A stretch of 64,000 bases of DNA, taken from Copromyces sp. CBS 386.78. Lineage: Eukaryota; Ascomycota; Sordariomycetes; Sordariales; Sordariaceae. The stretch lies in NCBI GenBank assembly GCA_030685235.1, contig MU839101.1:1-64000 (forward strand), written 5' to 3'. The notes below the pieces were generated by a model. The model did not search any database and had not been told where the DNA came from. It saw only the letters and a program-made list of their open reading frames with translations. This document shows, in pieces, positions 1-10,675 of the stretch (position 1 is its first letter; each line of letters starts with the position of its first letter). A program made the position numbers and the translations under genes.

Positions 1-54
1 TTTAAAATAACAAACAACACACAAAAAATTATAATTTTTTTTAAAAATTATTAT

Positions 55-56
55 AA

Positions 57-88
<32 letters not shown>

Positions 89-102
89 AAAAAAAAAAAA
101 AA
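55..102. repeat. poly(A) tract upstream of FAP7
   Basis: A run of about 48 A residues is interrupted by a single G at 76. It lies in the AT-rich leader about 70-120 bases before the FAP7 start codon. It may be a nucleosome-excluding dA:dT promoter element, but nothing beyond the homopolymer is visible. Confidence 0.8.
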
Positions 103-174
103 GGAAACCACAAAAGCACAGAGAAACTAACACAAACCACCAGATAAACTAAAGCAGACAAAAAAAAACAAGCA

Positions 175-818
175 ATGTCTCGCACCCTCCCCAACATCAT
201 CATCACCGGCACCCCCGGCGTCGGCAAGACCTCCCACTGCGAACTGCTGGCCGAGCGCACGGGGCTCAAGCACCTATCCGTCAACGACGTGGTCAAGAGC
301 AAGGAGTGCCACGAGGGCTGGGATGAGGAGTACCAGAGTTGGATTGTTGACGAGGACAAGCTCCTGGACGCCATCGAGGACGAGGTCAAGCAGGGCGGGT
401 GCATAATAGACTGGCACGCTTGCGACCTCTTCCCCAAGAGCTGGATCGACTTGGTGGTGGTTTTGAGGGTGGAGAGCTCGGTTTTGTATGATCGGTTGAG
501 TGAGAGGTATGTTTTTCTGTTCTGTTTTCCTCTTCCCCTCCACCATTTATTTCCTTTTTTTTATATACAAACGTTCATATGGAGGAGGTATGGAGAATAA
601 GCTAAGACATGCAAAAACACAGAAAATACCCCGAGCTCAAGCTCCAGGAAAACCTCGACTCGGAAATCATGGAGGTTCTCCTGCAGGAGGCGCGCGACTC
701 GTACGACGAGGAGATTGTCGTCGAGCTGCAGAGCAACAATGCCGAGCAGATGGATGAGAACGTGGATCGCATTGAGGCTTGGTTTAAGCAGTGGAAGGAG
801 AACAACACCTCTGCCTAA
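175..818 (+). CDS. FAP7: FAP7 / adenylate kinase isoenzyme 6 homologue
   Basis: Two exons, 175-506 and 623-818, give 175 aa. The intron has a GTATGT donor, a GCTAAGAC branch and an ACAG acceptor, and the join restores the frame (SER|KYPELK). The N-terminus has the Walker A loop GTPGVGKTS (residues 12-20). It continues with the AK6 signatures HLSVNDVVKS, IDWHACDLFP and a C-terminal QENLDSEIMEVLLQEARDSY block. Proteins of this family are small nuclear/cytoplasmic ATPases that bind ribosomal protein uS11 and act in late 20S-to-18S rRNA processing. The length matches the family (about 170-200 aa). The transcript reads toward HAM1 on the same strand, 527 bases away, as a separate gene. Confidence 0.93.
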
Positions 819-1345
819 GACGTGAGGTTGAGCTTAGGGATGGAAATGGCAAAAGGAAAAATGAGAAGGGGCAAATAAGAGATGGGAAAGAGGTCTTGAT
901 ACCCGAGATTGATGTTGTCTTCACAGAGACGTAAGAGGGAAATAGGGATAGAAGCGACGTGATCTCCGAAATACTTCACGAAAGATCAGTGCCAAATACA
1001 TCCACAAACGCGCAGACACCCTTCAGAAACCGTCTTTTAACTTTTCCTGTGATTACCTATCGGGTTCTACATCGTTTCCATTGCTAGTCGTCACCAGTGG
1101 GCTCACCCACACCACTAACCAACATGCAACAAACGAGGCTTTCATTCACTTAACCCCCCACCCCGAACCTTTGTATTTTTCTAAAACCGTATTTTACAAC
1201 CTTACTGTGAACCGCGATAGACAACCATCACCGGCCTGACTCCTCTCCATCGAGGTACTGATCCACACTCTACCTCTTCCTCACCCTTCTATTTTCACGA
1301 ACTCACTTCTAGGTCAAAGCCAGTTTTTTACAACCACCGCCCAAA
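819..1345. other. intergenic FAP7-HAM1
   Basis: No coding region is seen. The stretch should hold the FAP7 3' UTR and the HAM1 promoter and leader. A pyrimidine-rich segment precedes the HAM1 start, with a possible leader acceptor (CACTTCTAG near 1305-1313), but no 5'UTR intron can be proven from sequence alone. Confidence 0.5.
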
Positions 1346-2317
1346 ATGTCTGCCCCTACCCAAGCCCGCCACATCGTCAACTTCATCACCGGCAACGCCA
1401 ACAAGCTCGGCGAAGTCAAGGCAATCCTCGAGCCCGCCATCCAGGTCGAGAACCAGGCACTTGATCTGCTCGAGATCCAGGGCACTTTGCAGGAGGTCAC
1501 GCTGGATAAGTGCCGGAGGGCTGCTGATTTGGTAAGTTTTTTCTTCTTTGGTTACATATCTGCATCCCTTTTTCCAGCAAGGAAAGGGTTACGGGTTTTT
1601 GTTATCAAATTTGGGATAGAGCGTGTCAAATTCGCAGGCACTGTTGGCTGATTACAGATGGTGTTATAATCACATATAGGTCCAAGGCCCCGTTCTCGTC
1701 GAAGATACCTGCCTCTGCTTCAACGCCTTGAAGGGTCTTCCCGGTCCTTATATGTAAGTTTCTCTCCCACACATGGTAACCAAAACACTTCATCTCACAC
1801 GCACGCAGCAAATGGTTCATGAAGGATCTGGGCCATGAAGGCCTCAACAACCTCCTGGCCGCCTACGAGGACAAGTCCGCCCAGGCCGTCTGCACTTTCG
1901 GTTACTCTGCCGGACCCGGCCACGAGCCCATTCTCTTCCAGGGCATCACCGACGGCAAGATCGTTCCTGCGAGGGGTCCTCCTCACTTTGGTATGTTATG
2001 TTCATGTTCATGTTCATGTTCCATCTGTCGGCACCTACCTACTTGTCCGGTGAAAATGGAAAGAAAGAAAGCAACATGTTCACTGACTTGACGGAATTCA
2101 CAGGCTGGGACGCCATCTTCGAGTACGAAGGCCAGACGTAAGTTAACCATTCCACGTCGAATTCCTTTTGTTTACACTCCGGAGACTTTTGACTGATACG
2201 ATGCTACACCTTCGTAGATACGCTGAGATGGACAAGACGGAAAAGAACAAGATTTCCCACCGCGCCAAGGCTCTGGCCAAGTTGCAGGAGTGGTTCTCTA
2301 AGGAGATGACCGCTTGA
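1346..2317 (+). CDS. HAM1: inosine triphosphate pyrophosphatase (HAM1 family)
   Basis: Five exons, 1346-1531, 1680-1753, 1809-1990, 2104-2137 and 2218-2317, encode 191 aa. The N-terminal nucleotide-binding motif [10 protein letters not shown] (residues 15-24) is followed by [23 protein letters not shown], the [11 protein letters not shown] strand and a C-terminal SHRAKAL motif. These are the full set expected for ITPase. The enzyme hydrolyses ITP, dITP and XTP to monophosphates and so cleans the nucleotide pool in the cytosol. All four introns have GT-AG ends and phases that keep the frame. Intron 3 holds a small ATGTTC repeat. Family length is about 185-200 aa, so the model is complete. Confidence 0.95.
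1998..2021 (+). repeat. ATGTTC hexamer repeat, four copies
   Basis: Four perfect tandem ATGTTC units lie inside intron 3 of HAM1, just after the donor. This is a simple microsatellite with no visible function. Confidence 0.85.
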
Positions 2318-2601
2318 GTATTTTCTATAAAGGGGAAAAAATACGGCTGCGCTGCGGTAGCAAAAGACAAGATGAAAGACAATGGTGGGTATGACAAAAA
2401 GACGAAGCTATGGTGGCTGTGATAACCAACGACCAAACGAACGAACAAACCAAAAAGCCGCTTGAAATACAGTACCAGAAAACAAGAAAAATATGCAGTT
2501 CGCTATGCCCATGGGTTCCCAGCTAAAGAAGGATAGCATTGCATCATATGCGTGGTGTAACTAGAGGTTGATTTGGATTCGTCTCGTCCGTGCCAGGCGT
2601 T

Positions 2602-4585
2602 CTACGCCTTTTTGATCTCCGGACGTGGCATCAGCCTAGCATACAGTCTCTCGTCAGCTGCCATTTCCCCCGAGAAAAAGACTCGAAAGAAGTGAACATA
2701 CCTAATGACCTCAAACTGCCTAAACCTCCCCAGGTACTTAGTTCCGCGTCGGTAAGGATTAACCGCCATGTTCGCCGCCAGAGGATGCGGATGCACCTCC
2801 TTCCCGATATGTCTGGTGACGGTGGACGCATCATGGAACATGGGATCGAACACGATTAGATTTCTGGCGCCAGACTTGTCGCGCTCCAGCCCGATGATGG
2901 TCATCGAATGCCCCGCGTGCTGGAAGTATATTGGCGGCAGGTCGGTCTGCCAGACTTTCTGCATCTCGGTGGTGGCGCCTTCGGGGAGAATGATGCCTGC
3001 TTGGAAGTACCGCTCGACCATATCTAGGAGGGCTTTTTCGGATTGGCCGGGTGAGGGGTCTTTGAAGGCTTGGACGTCGAAACTAGATGGAGTGTGAGTA
3101 AGTTTCGGAAGGCAGGAAAGAGGACGAGATCGTAAGTTGAGGTAAGGAAGGGCTTACGGTATTTGCAACAACCGGAACATGACCATCGCCTCAGGCGTCC
3201 CGATGTACTTCCTGGTACCGCGGATGCCGCCCGTTTCGATCCTCCCATTGGGGTTGATACCGTGGTCCCAGGCTGTCTCGATCATTTCTTGGATATTAAA
3301 TATCGTGGGGATCTCGTCGCGGAAATGTTGGTGGCCTGGGTATTTCGTGTTGATGATGTAGGACGACAGCATTTGTATGTTGCGATAACCACAGAAACCC
3401 CCTTCACATGTCCATTAGCTGACATAACTCCAAATTTTGAGAAAAGAAAGTAAAACTGACCTTCTCTCTTGAGCTTTGACACATGATTTGTGCTGGGGTG
3501 GCACAGAAAGGCATGTCTTGTCGAAGAGCATTGCTCGAACAGTTGTGCCAACACCGGAATAATGCCTTGATACCCAGTTAGCAGTCCGCTTCCCAGTGTT
3601 CTCCCCCATTCTCCAGTGTGTGCATTACCTTCACCCTTCACATAAAGACCTTTCTCAAGGTGCTTGACAAGCCAATCCGGCATTTGCTCCTCGTGCGCGT
3701 ACTTACCGAGCTGCGCTTTCTGTAAATACGGTTTTAGTTCAATGCTTCACCACCAACAGCAGTTTCCGGTAAATAAAAGGAAGACGTACACCAAGCCGGG
3801 TCCCTCGCACAACTTTCGCCGTTTTTTCCGAGGCTCGTTCGGCCAGTCGTTCCGACATCCTCTCTCTATGGCGCTTCTTTGGAGGCTTTGAAGACATCGA
3901 GGAGGGCGCATCAGAGGAGTGACGGGAGTGATGGTGGATTCCAAGGAAGGCTCGCCATATCGATTTGCTTTTACTGCTGTCCCTACTCCTGTCGCTGTGA
4001 TGGTCGCCCTTGCGCTCCCCTCGGCGGTGCCGTTCAGTCTCGCCGCGGTGGGCTTTCGAGGAAGAAGTAGTACTGGGTCTAGGTGAAGGGGTCGAAGAGT
4101 GGGTGGTAGGAGTGCGCGGCGTCGTGTGGGCTGGCCTCTTTGCCGGCGGAGACTGAACGTTTGGGGATGGCGACGGAGTGGAAGGGGTGAGGACGGGACT
4201 GCCAGTCTCAGTCTCCGAAGAAGCGTTGCCGCCTTGCTCAGCGGCATGGAGTTCTAGGTGATAGTCTAGGTCGGCCGCGAGCAGGACTTCCCCGCAGTCT
4301 TCTGCCGGACATTCGATATAAAGAGGTTCTTCTTCCTCTTCTTCTGGAATGTGACCGACATTGGCCGCCGCAGCCTCGTCAGCAACCACAAAGGGAGAGT
4401 CTCCCTCGGTATGGTTTGTCTCCATGTGCTAGCGTCAAGAGTCGGTCAGTTGACGGGTTTACAGCAAAACAATGCGGTCCGGAAGGAGAACACACTAGTA
4501 TGATGGCGTATTCGTCCGTCGTTTTCGACTCCCAGTTGCAAAAGGGACAGACCATGCCGCCTCTGTTTTTTTCCAGGGCCCCCAT
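2602..4585 (-). CDS. C78-family cysteine peptidase with zinc fingers (ZUFSP/ZUP1-like)
   Basis: Five exons on the minus strand (4585-4496, 4428-3790, 3719-3461, 3401-3158, 3082-2602) encode about 570 aa. The first zinc finger is split by intron 1: CPFC lies in exon 1 and HMETNH in exon 2. A second finger follows (ECPAEDCGEVL...YHLELH). Then comes a Ser/Pro/Arg-rich linker and the peptidase domain. That domain carries the catalytic-Cys motif FCGYRN, a TRKYIGTPEA block, and the His/Asp pair in HAGHSMTIIG and IVFDP. This is the DUF1671/C78 fold. Its animal relative ZUP1 cleaves K63-linked ubiquitin chains, and others (UfSP) act on UFM1. A ubiquitin-chain protease, possibly tied to genome stability, is inferred from the zinc-finger layout. 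It converges on HAM1, 284 bases apart. Confidence 0.87.
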
Positions 4586-7500
4586 CTTCAACTGTCTCAG
4601 ATTAGAACAGAACGGGCTGTTAGTGCGATGCAAGTTTCTTTGTTCTGAGATGCGTCCAGACAAAGTGGCGATCCAATTCGGGCTTCCTCCGAATAACAAT
4701 GAGACTCTGAGGTGGCAAGGCGGGAAGCGGCAAGCGGGATGGCTGGTGGTTTGACGAATGATGCTGATATGTAAATAACTAGAAATGATCATGAAGCCGG
4801 GAGGATGATCGGTGAACAAGCCGCACCAGACGCGTCTAACAGTTCGGCTCAGCTGGAAGCTAATCGCGTACTTGTCTTGAGCACTTGTCTTTTCAATAAG
4901 ACCAGGCGGTTGTGCGCCAAACTCTCCAGACCCCTTGCCAACTGGTGGTCATCAAGGCAAGTTCAACGCAAATGACACACGAGATAGCCGTCTCACAGAA
5001 GGAGTTTGTCACTTCGTTTGGTCGAAGGGAAGGCGCGATGGCCCACATGCCCTAACAAGCAACAAAAGGCATCAACGACTGGCGAGCAAACCCCTGGAAG
5101 AGCCAGCTTGTCGGATTGGGTTGTTTGCTGGTAGCCATTGCCATTTGTAGCTTGGGGGCTGACTCTTGCGCTGTCCAAGCATGCGATTGAAGGAAATTGT
5201 GCGTCAAGAAAAGGAGTTGCAGTAAAAAGAGGGTTAAGGGTCATCCGAACGCCATCTTGTGGTCATCCGGGATTTCACCTCGTGTTCAACACCGTTGGGA
5301 CGAACTGTTGAGGATGTTGTTAGGAGCAGGAGAGGGAGAAATAACGTTTACCAATGAAAATAATCCCGATGCAGGCATGCAAATCCTGTGGGAACTTTGG
5401 CATAAGGGGTTGTTACGCCATAAAAGCATATTTGTGTATGCAGTGGTAACTTTAACGCCAAGACGTGAGGTTGGCCCGTTTCAGTGTTAGCGAGGATCCT
5501 TTATGCGTAGGCGCGACCCGGTCAACCGCACTTCCCCGGGGACAATGGGATTCCTGTTCACGCTAAACTCCCACTCGGTGGGACATCAAACCAACCCAAA
5601 ACCTTCCATCCCAATTCTTTAACCATCGCTCGCTCGAACGGAGAACCGCACGCGAGTGCAACATCACGGCCCAGCCCGTGTTCCCATTTCAAATTCAGCT
5701 GCCGCTTTGCCGTTGCGTTGTTCTCCCGCTGTCACGGCGTCCCCCGCCTTGCATCCTCTCAAAAGTCCCAGCTGAATGACAATAATTATTCAGCTTCATC
5801 TATTCGCTCCCAGCAGCCATCCAAATCCCAGCGATTAAATGATTACTTATCCAATCCAATCGCCGAGCGAACGATCTCTGTCCCACTACACTATGTACTT
5901 GCCGTGCATGTCTCGAGCTCTTCGACAACTCGACCACTGATGTCATAGCTCATCCTCAGTTTCCAAATCCGGCAGTCATGGCGAACTGGCGGGCGTTGAG
6001 CAGTACAACGCACATTCGATCTCACTTTTTCGAGATTTGAAATGTCGCTGCCTGCTTTCAGCCTCCTTTTTCTTGGGCGGGTTCCATTGTTACTGCTGCT
6101 GCAGTGCTAGAAACCTAACCGCCCAAATGGCTACACTTCCCGAAGACCCGAGCGGACCCGAATCCCGACTGCGATGGGGATGGTGTCGGTGTCACCCTCA
6201 CTGCGTTAAGACGGCGCGGGCTGGCGGTCGCGTGGTGAACGGAATGAGGCCGCGCTCATCGCAGGGAAGCATTATCGACCTTTCTCAATACCATCGTCGC
6301 CTATCTCGGACATAAGCGGCATCTACACATGCATATAATGATCTCGGGACTTGGGAACAGTCAGCAACTCCGCCGTCCGGATATGGCCGTCCTCTATCGT
6401 GTAGGCCTATACACGTCGGGGCCATGATGCAGGCGATATTCCGTCATGCCGGGATCCAGATCGCTATGTCGGATCCGCCCAGGATTCGCCCCCGTTGTTT
6501 TCTAAAAGGAGCAGTTGCTGATGGTGTCGTTGTATATGTCATCGTTGCTGACCCCAGCCAGCTAAGTGGTTCAAAGGGTAGGGCGTCATGCAGAGAGGAA
6601 TCCCACGGGTCCCTCAGCCTTATGACAGCCTCGTATTCCCGATCCCGCGGTTCCAGCCTCGGGGGCCGCAGCCGGCTTGGCTTGTCACGCCTGGGTTTGC
6701 CCCCGTACACCGACATATCTGGGTATGTGAGCTTGGGTCTCTCGTCTCTTGAAACGTTACTGCCTAACTATGTGGCTATTGTGGCGATCTGAGATATCTG
6801 TTGCTTACTGTCTCGAAGGTTCCAGATCAAAACCCTTTCTGCGGAGGACTCCAAGCCATGTATGCTTGGATGTCACGTTGGATAGTCCTTGCTCATCATA
6901 AGCAGGGTAAGTTAGTGATGGACCTTCAGAGCAGTTGAATCCTTGACCTGCGAGTGGAGAAGAAGGGAATCGGCATATGTGGGTAGGTTGAGAACTTCAC
7001 TCTGGTTTCGTTGAAGCACAGAGGCATTTGCGTATGTCATGCTTCAAAGTCTTCGTGGTGATAGTGAAAACGGAGGTTGGTCCACCGTGGTAAACTGACT
7101 ATCGCACTGCGATCAAGCAGTGTAGGTAGTAATATATGACTCTAGATAGCTGCCACCCCTTGCAACGTTGACTTAAGACTATGACCACATCCCACATCAA
7201 TGAGAACCGGTTCGCCAGTGTAAGATTCACAACCAAGCCACAATGGGCACCGTAACTTTAAGGTACATAAATGTTCGAGATTCAACAGGTCCAATAAACA
7301 AGCTTGAGTGAAGACTTTATGGGAAATTAGTCTACAGTAACCAGTAACCGGATATCACATCATATTCAACCGCCACCTCAGGAATTACTGACATAAGAAA
7401 AAGCGGTTATGTCGGTAGAAAGTATTGGAATAGACCAACTCATCTCGATGAGAAACCAACACAAAGCCTTCAACCAATGTTGTGAATTTGTGATGCAATC

Positions 7501-7851
7501 TTCATAGGTTAAGTAAGGGTTGGATGAACTAGTTGACCCAGTAGGGGGTAACACTAGCAGTGACATTTCAAATAATTCGCGGCGTTCCCAAGACATTTGC
7601 ACACAAACCGTCCACGACCAACAAACGTACTGTGTATACACTACTGCGTTCGTATACTACAATGACTAGTTGCTGACCGTGAATCCTGATGTTCTTTGTA
7701 AATAGTACCATGTGAAAAAGGGATGCGCTAAAACCATGTCGCGCCAGCTCGTGTGTCGCTGACTAACTCGTTACTAGTCCCGTTCTCCGGCCTTCGTCCG
7801 CACACTCCGCCATGCACATCGTTGTCGCTTAACCCCGAACTGCTGCAGCAG
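4586..7851. other. long intergenic region, no supportable gene
   Basis: About 3.3 kb lies between the start of the C78 peptidase gene and the inverted-repeat element. Only short scattered open frames without recognisable domains are present. Codon use in them is unlike the neighbouring genes, and no tRNA or 5S rRNA pattern was noticed. The part next to 4586 should contain the promoter of the peptidase gene. Confidence 0.5.
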
Positions 7852-8415
7852 GTACTCGTCAGGACTAGAATCGTCCCCAGACCCTTTCCGCAGGAAAGGG
7901 TCAGGCAGGTCAATTAGTTGAAATCAGGGCAATTAGTTAAATTTCTGGTACATACTCCACCTGCAGATTTACTAGCAAATGAATGTAGCCTAGTATAACC
8001 GCATATCGTAAAACAGGATGAAGGTATTCACACATTGACTGCTCATTCTACAGCGCATGCATCAAAAAAGTAATTGCGCCAGATTGCTCGCCTCGTATCT
8101 ACCTATCTAATGATGTATTTAGTTTTTTCATATCTTTTATTTTGGTGGTGTAGTAGCATCTATGACATTTTTTAGTGGTGCAGTCTGTATCCGTTACATT
8201 CTGGCATATGAATATGAGGTACGTGCTTTTCCATAGCTCGCTAGCTTATATCCAGTTATGCGACAAAACGATGGTACTTCTATTGTGCACTGGTTTTGGT
8301 GGCCTTGGCATGTACCTAATTTTTTTTAACTAATTGCCCTGATTTCAACTAATTGCCCTGCCAGACCCCATCCTGGCGGATGGGGTCTGAAGGCGTTTCT
8401 AGCCCAGACGAGTAC
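7852..8415. repeat. inverted-repeat (foldback/MITE-like) element with internal hairpins
   Basis: Two arms of about 104 bp, 7852-7953 and 8310-8415, are imperfect reverse complements flanking about 356 bp of AT-richer unique sequence. Both arms begin GTACTCGTC. They share CTAGAA, CAGACCC, TCCGC and GGCAGG, then an identical stretch of more than 30 bp with the short unit AGGGCAATTAGTT in direct repeat. They end in GGTACAT. Each arm carries its own near-perfect hairpin (7879-7902 left, 8362-8389 right). The stem sequences differ between arms but pairing is kept (TT/AA versus CA/TG). No protein is encoded. Weak similarity seems to continue outward, so true ends are uncertain, and no target-site duplication was found. 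It could be a MITE or foldback element, or two inverted copies of a short structured repeat. Confidence 0.7.
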
Positions 8416-8796
8416 GTCTCTTGGGATTTTTTGCGATCTTGCACCCATTGCCAAAAGAACAACCACAATTCTTGATGCCTGGAAAAGGGCCGAGCTAGTG
8501 TACTTGATGATGCAAATTACGAATGGATTCCAAATTCGGCTCGACCCGGTTCTTCTTCTTCTTGAGGTTCTTGGGGATATGGATATGACCAAACTGTTTG
8601 TTTAAAGAGAAAGGAAAGTTCGCAACTTCCATCCCGACTCCCGAGAATGCTCCAGTTCAGTTTGTGTCTGTTCAGATCAACAAGCACTTCAGATTTCGGG
8701 TCATCCCACCGAGCCATCTTTCGGGAACACCCTTACCCTTGCCGCCAAGACCCTTGCCAAGCCAATAGCCAAGCCGGGAAGAAGCTGTACAATCCA
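8416..8796. other. upstream region of the Zn(2)Cys(6) gene
   Basis: No gene is seen. It holds the presumed promoter and leader of the regulator starting at 8797. Degenerate similarity to the outer flank of the neighbouring inverted repeat may reach to about 8490. Confidence 0.4.
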
Positions 8797-9625
8797 ATGT
8801 CCGAACCTCAACGCCAGGAGCCTGCACAGGCCACACAGCAACCCCTGAAACGTACGTTTCACGGTATGTAAACAATACCCCCTAGACTAACCCCCGGTAT
8901 GACCAATTATAGGGTTCTAACCATCAACAACACTTGGAACAGGTTGCTTGACATGTCGCAAGAGAAAGGTCCGGTGCAAGGGAGGTGATCCATGTCAGAA
9001 TTGTACTCGCATGAACATCACCTGCCACAGCTCCTTTGACACCAACCTTCGCATCCGGGTATCAACACCGACAGGCGCAAAGGATGTAGAGACCACATCC
9101 AGTTCCAGCCGGTCGTCAAGGCCAACGCCTTCATATCAACGAGAGTCTCACTACCAGCACCAGTACCAACATGCCCAGCAGCATCAGCAACAGCCCATGC
9201 CGGCATTCATGGCCTTTGACGGACACAGCCAGTCCTTCGTCCCCGAAGACCCGAACCACTTTCCCGGAGCCGGGTATCCCACCTCGACCACCATCAGTGG
9301 TCCGTCCACGTCCTATGCACAGGCCCCAGCAGCGACCTGTGCAAACTTCGGCATGGCTGCCAGCTCGAGTACCACCGGAATTCCAGACATGAGCCAGTTT
9401 CAGTATCAGCAGCAGTATCCGGATGCCGCTGCCTGGGAATATGACTACCCTTATGACCCGAACGACCCTAACAACCTTGGCTATGACTATGATGCCTCGT
9501 TGGATGTGAGCAGCATGCAAGCTCCCCTACCCGGCGACTCGCAGCATGGCGGCCACCAGGATGCTAGTGCGTGGTATGGATATCCGGCACAGGGAGGGTC
9601 GAATCAGCAGCAGAATTGGCGGTAA
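8797..9625 (+). CDS. small Zn(2)Cys(6) fungal transcription factor
   Basis: Exons 8797-8863 and 8943-9625 give 249 aa. The intron splits the codon just before the first cysteine (KRTFH|GCLTC). The binuclear zinc cluster is CLTCRKRKVRC followed by KGGDPCQNCTRMNITC. Its spacing, C-x2-C-x6-C-x5-C-x2-C-x6-C, is the classic Gal4-type DNA-binding module, here at residues 24-50. The rest is low complexity, with His/Gln-rich, Ser/Thr-rich and Tyr/Asp/Pro-rich segments (EYDYPYDPNDPNN) that look like an activation region. There is no fungal_trans middle-homology domain, and the protein is short for the class. The start at 8797 was chosen because it gives a compact leader before the cluster; an in-frame ATG at 8647 is possible. 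Target genes are unknown. Confidence 0.85.
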
Positions 9626-10675
9626 TGAGGGCTCTCCTCTAAATGGATTGGTCCCCTGGGTTCAACCGGAGGACCATAGAGGACCAGTTTCGAACCCGAT
9701 GGTCTAACACGGGGAATGCCATCTTCGTTGCTTGCTGGTGCACTTGCATGAGCTGAGTCTTTGGCCTGGCTTACTGGAGGACCTATCATGAGAAAACTAG
9801 TAGTATGCGCAAAAGACAAAGGGGAAATCGAGTGATACATAGGTATTGATAAGAGATGCGAGATGAGATTGTACATGAGACCGAAAAGGGAAAAACCAGC
9901 CGAAAACAATGTCGAGTATACGAAGGGATGGAAGATTGAGGGACATGATTGTATTGTTGTTGGGTAATGAAAACACCATATTCATGCATTGAAGCCTTGT
10001 GCGCCTTTCGATAAGGTATCTTGTGCGGACATTAACCACAAGCGTTTTCGGATGGTAGGTGATAATGAGTCGTAAAAGCGGAAAAAGAATTAATTTCGAG
10101 TCGGGTGTCGTGGCGAGAGAGAGCCAGCTGGAACCGTTTCATCCTCATTGTGCCGATGAGCGCGGTGCCGTTGCGATCATGCGTATCTTCGGGCGAAAAA
10201 TAACTGGAAGGGCGGAATGGGTTCTTGCTGGCGGTGCTGGTGAACTTGGGCGACATGTCGGTTGAAGAAAGATCCATAGTTGTCCATGCCGCCTCGGTGT
10301 GACAGACTTGATGACTCGAGGTTCATGTAGACGTTGATGCTTGGTAGATGTGGTTGTGACGGTTGTTGACTCGTTCGCCGTTTGAGTCACCTTGACATAT
10401 CGCTATAACGGGGATATACTCTATGACTGCTCTGGCCGTGCCCTTTGGACCCCTGGCGTACCTGATGCCGAACATCCATACCCCACTTTCCCCTCCAAGA
10501 CCTGCCCTGCGCCTGGGCTGGGCCCGCCGAAATAATTCTGCCCCGCCGATTTGGTGTTCCTCTCCCGTCAAGGTTCGCGACACGACACCATCGTCACTTC
10601 TGTCTCCAGCCCTATATACTGCCAATCCCGGGACGAGCCTTGAATAGCTTCGTAGCCCCCAAGGACCCCGTAAAC
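9626..10675. other. intergenic, no gene seen
   Basis: This is the 3' flank of the zinc-cluster gene and the promoter region of seryl-tRNA synthetase. It is pyrimidine-rich toward 10500-10570, typical of a fungal housekeeping promoter. No coding or RNA gene is supported. Confidence 0.45.
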
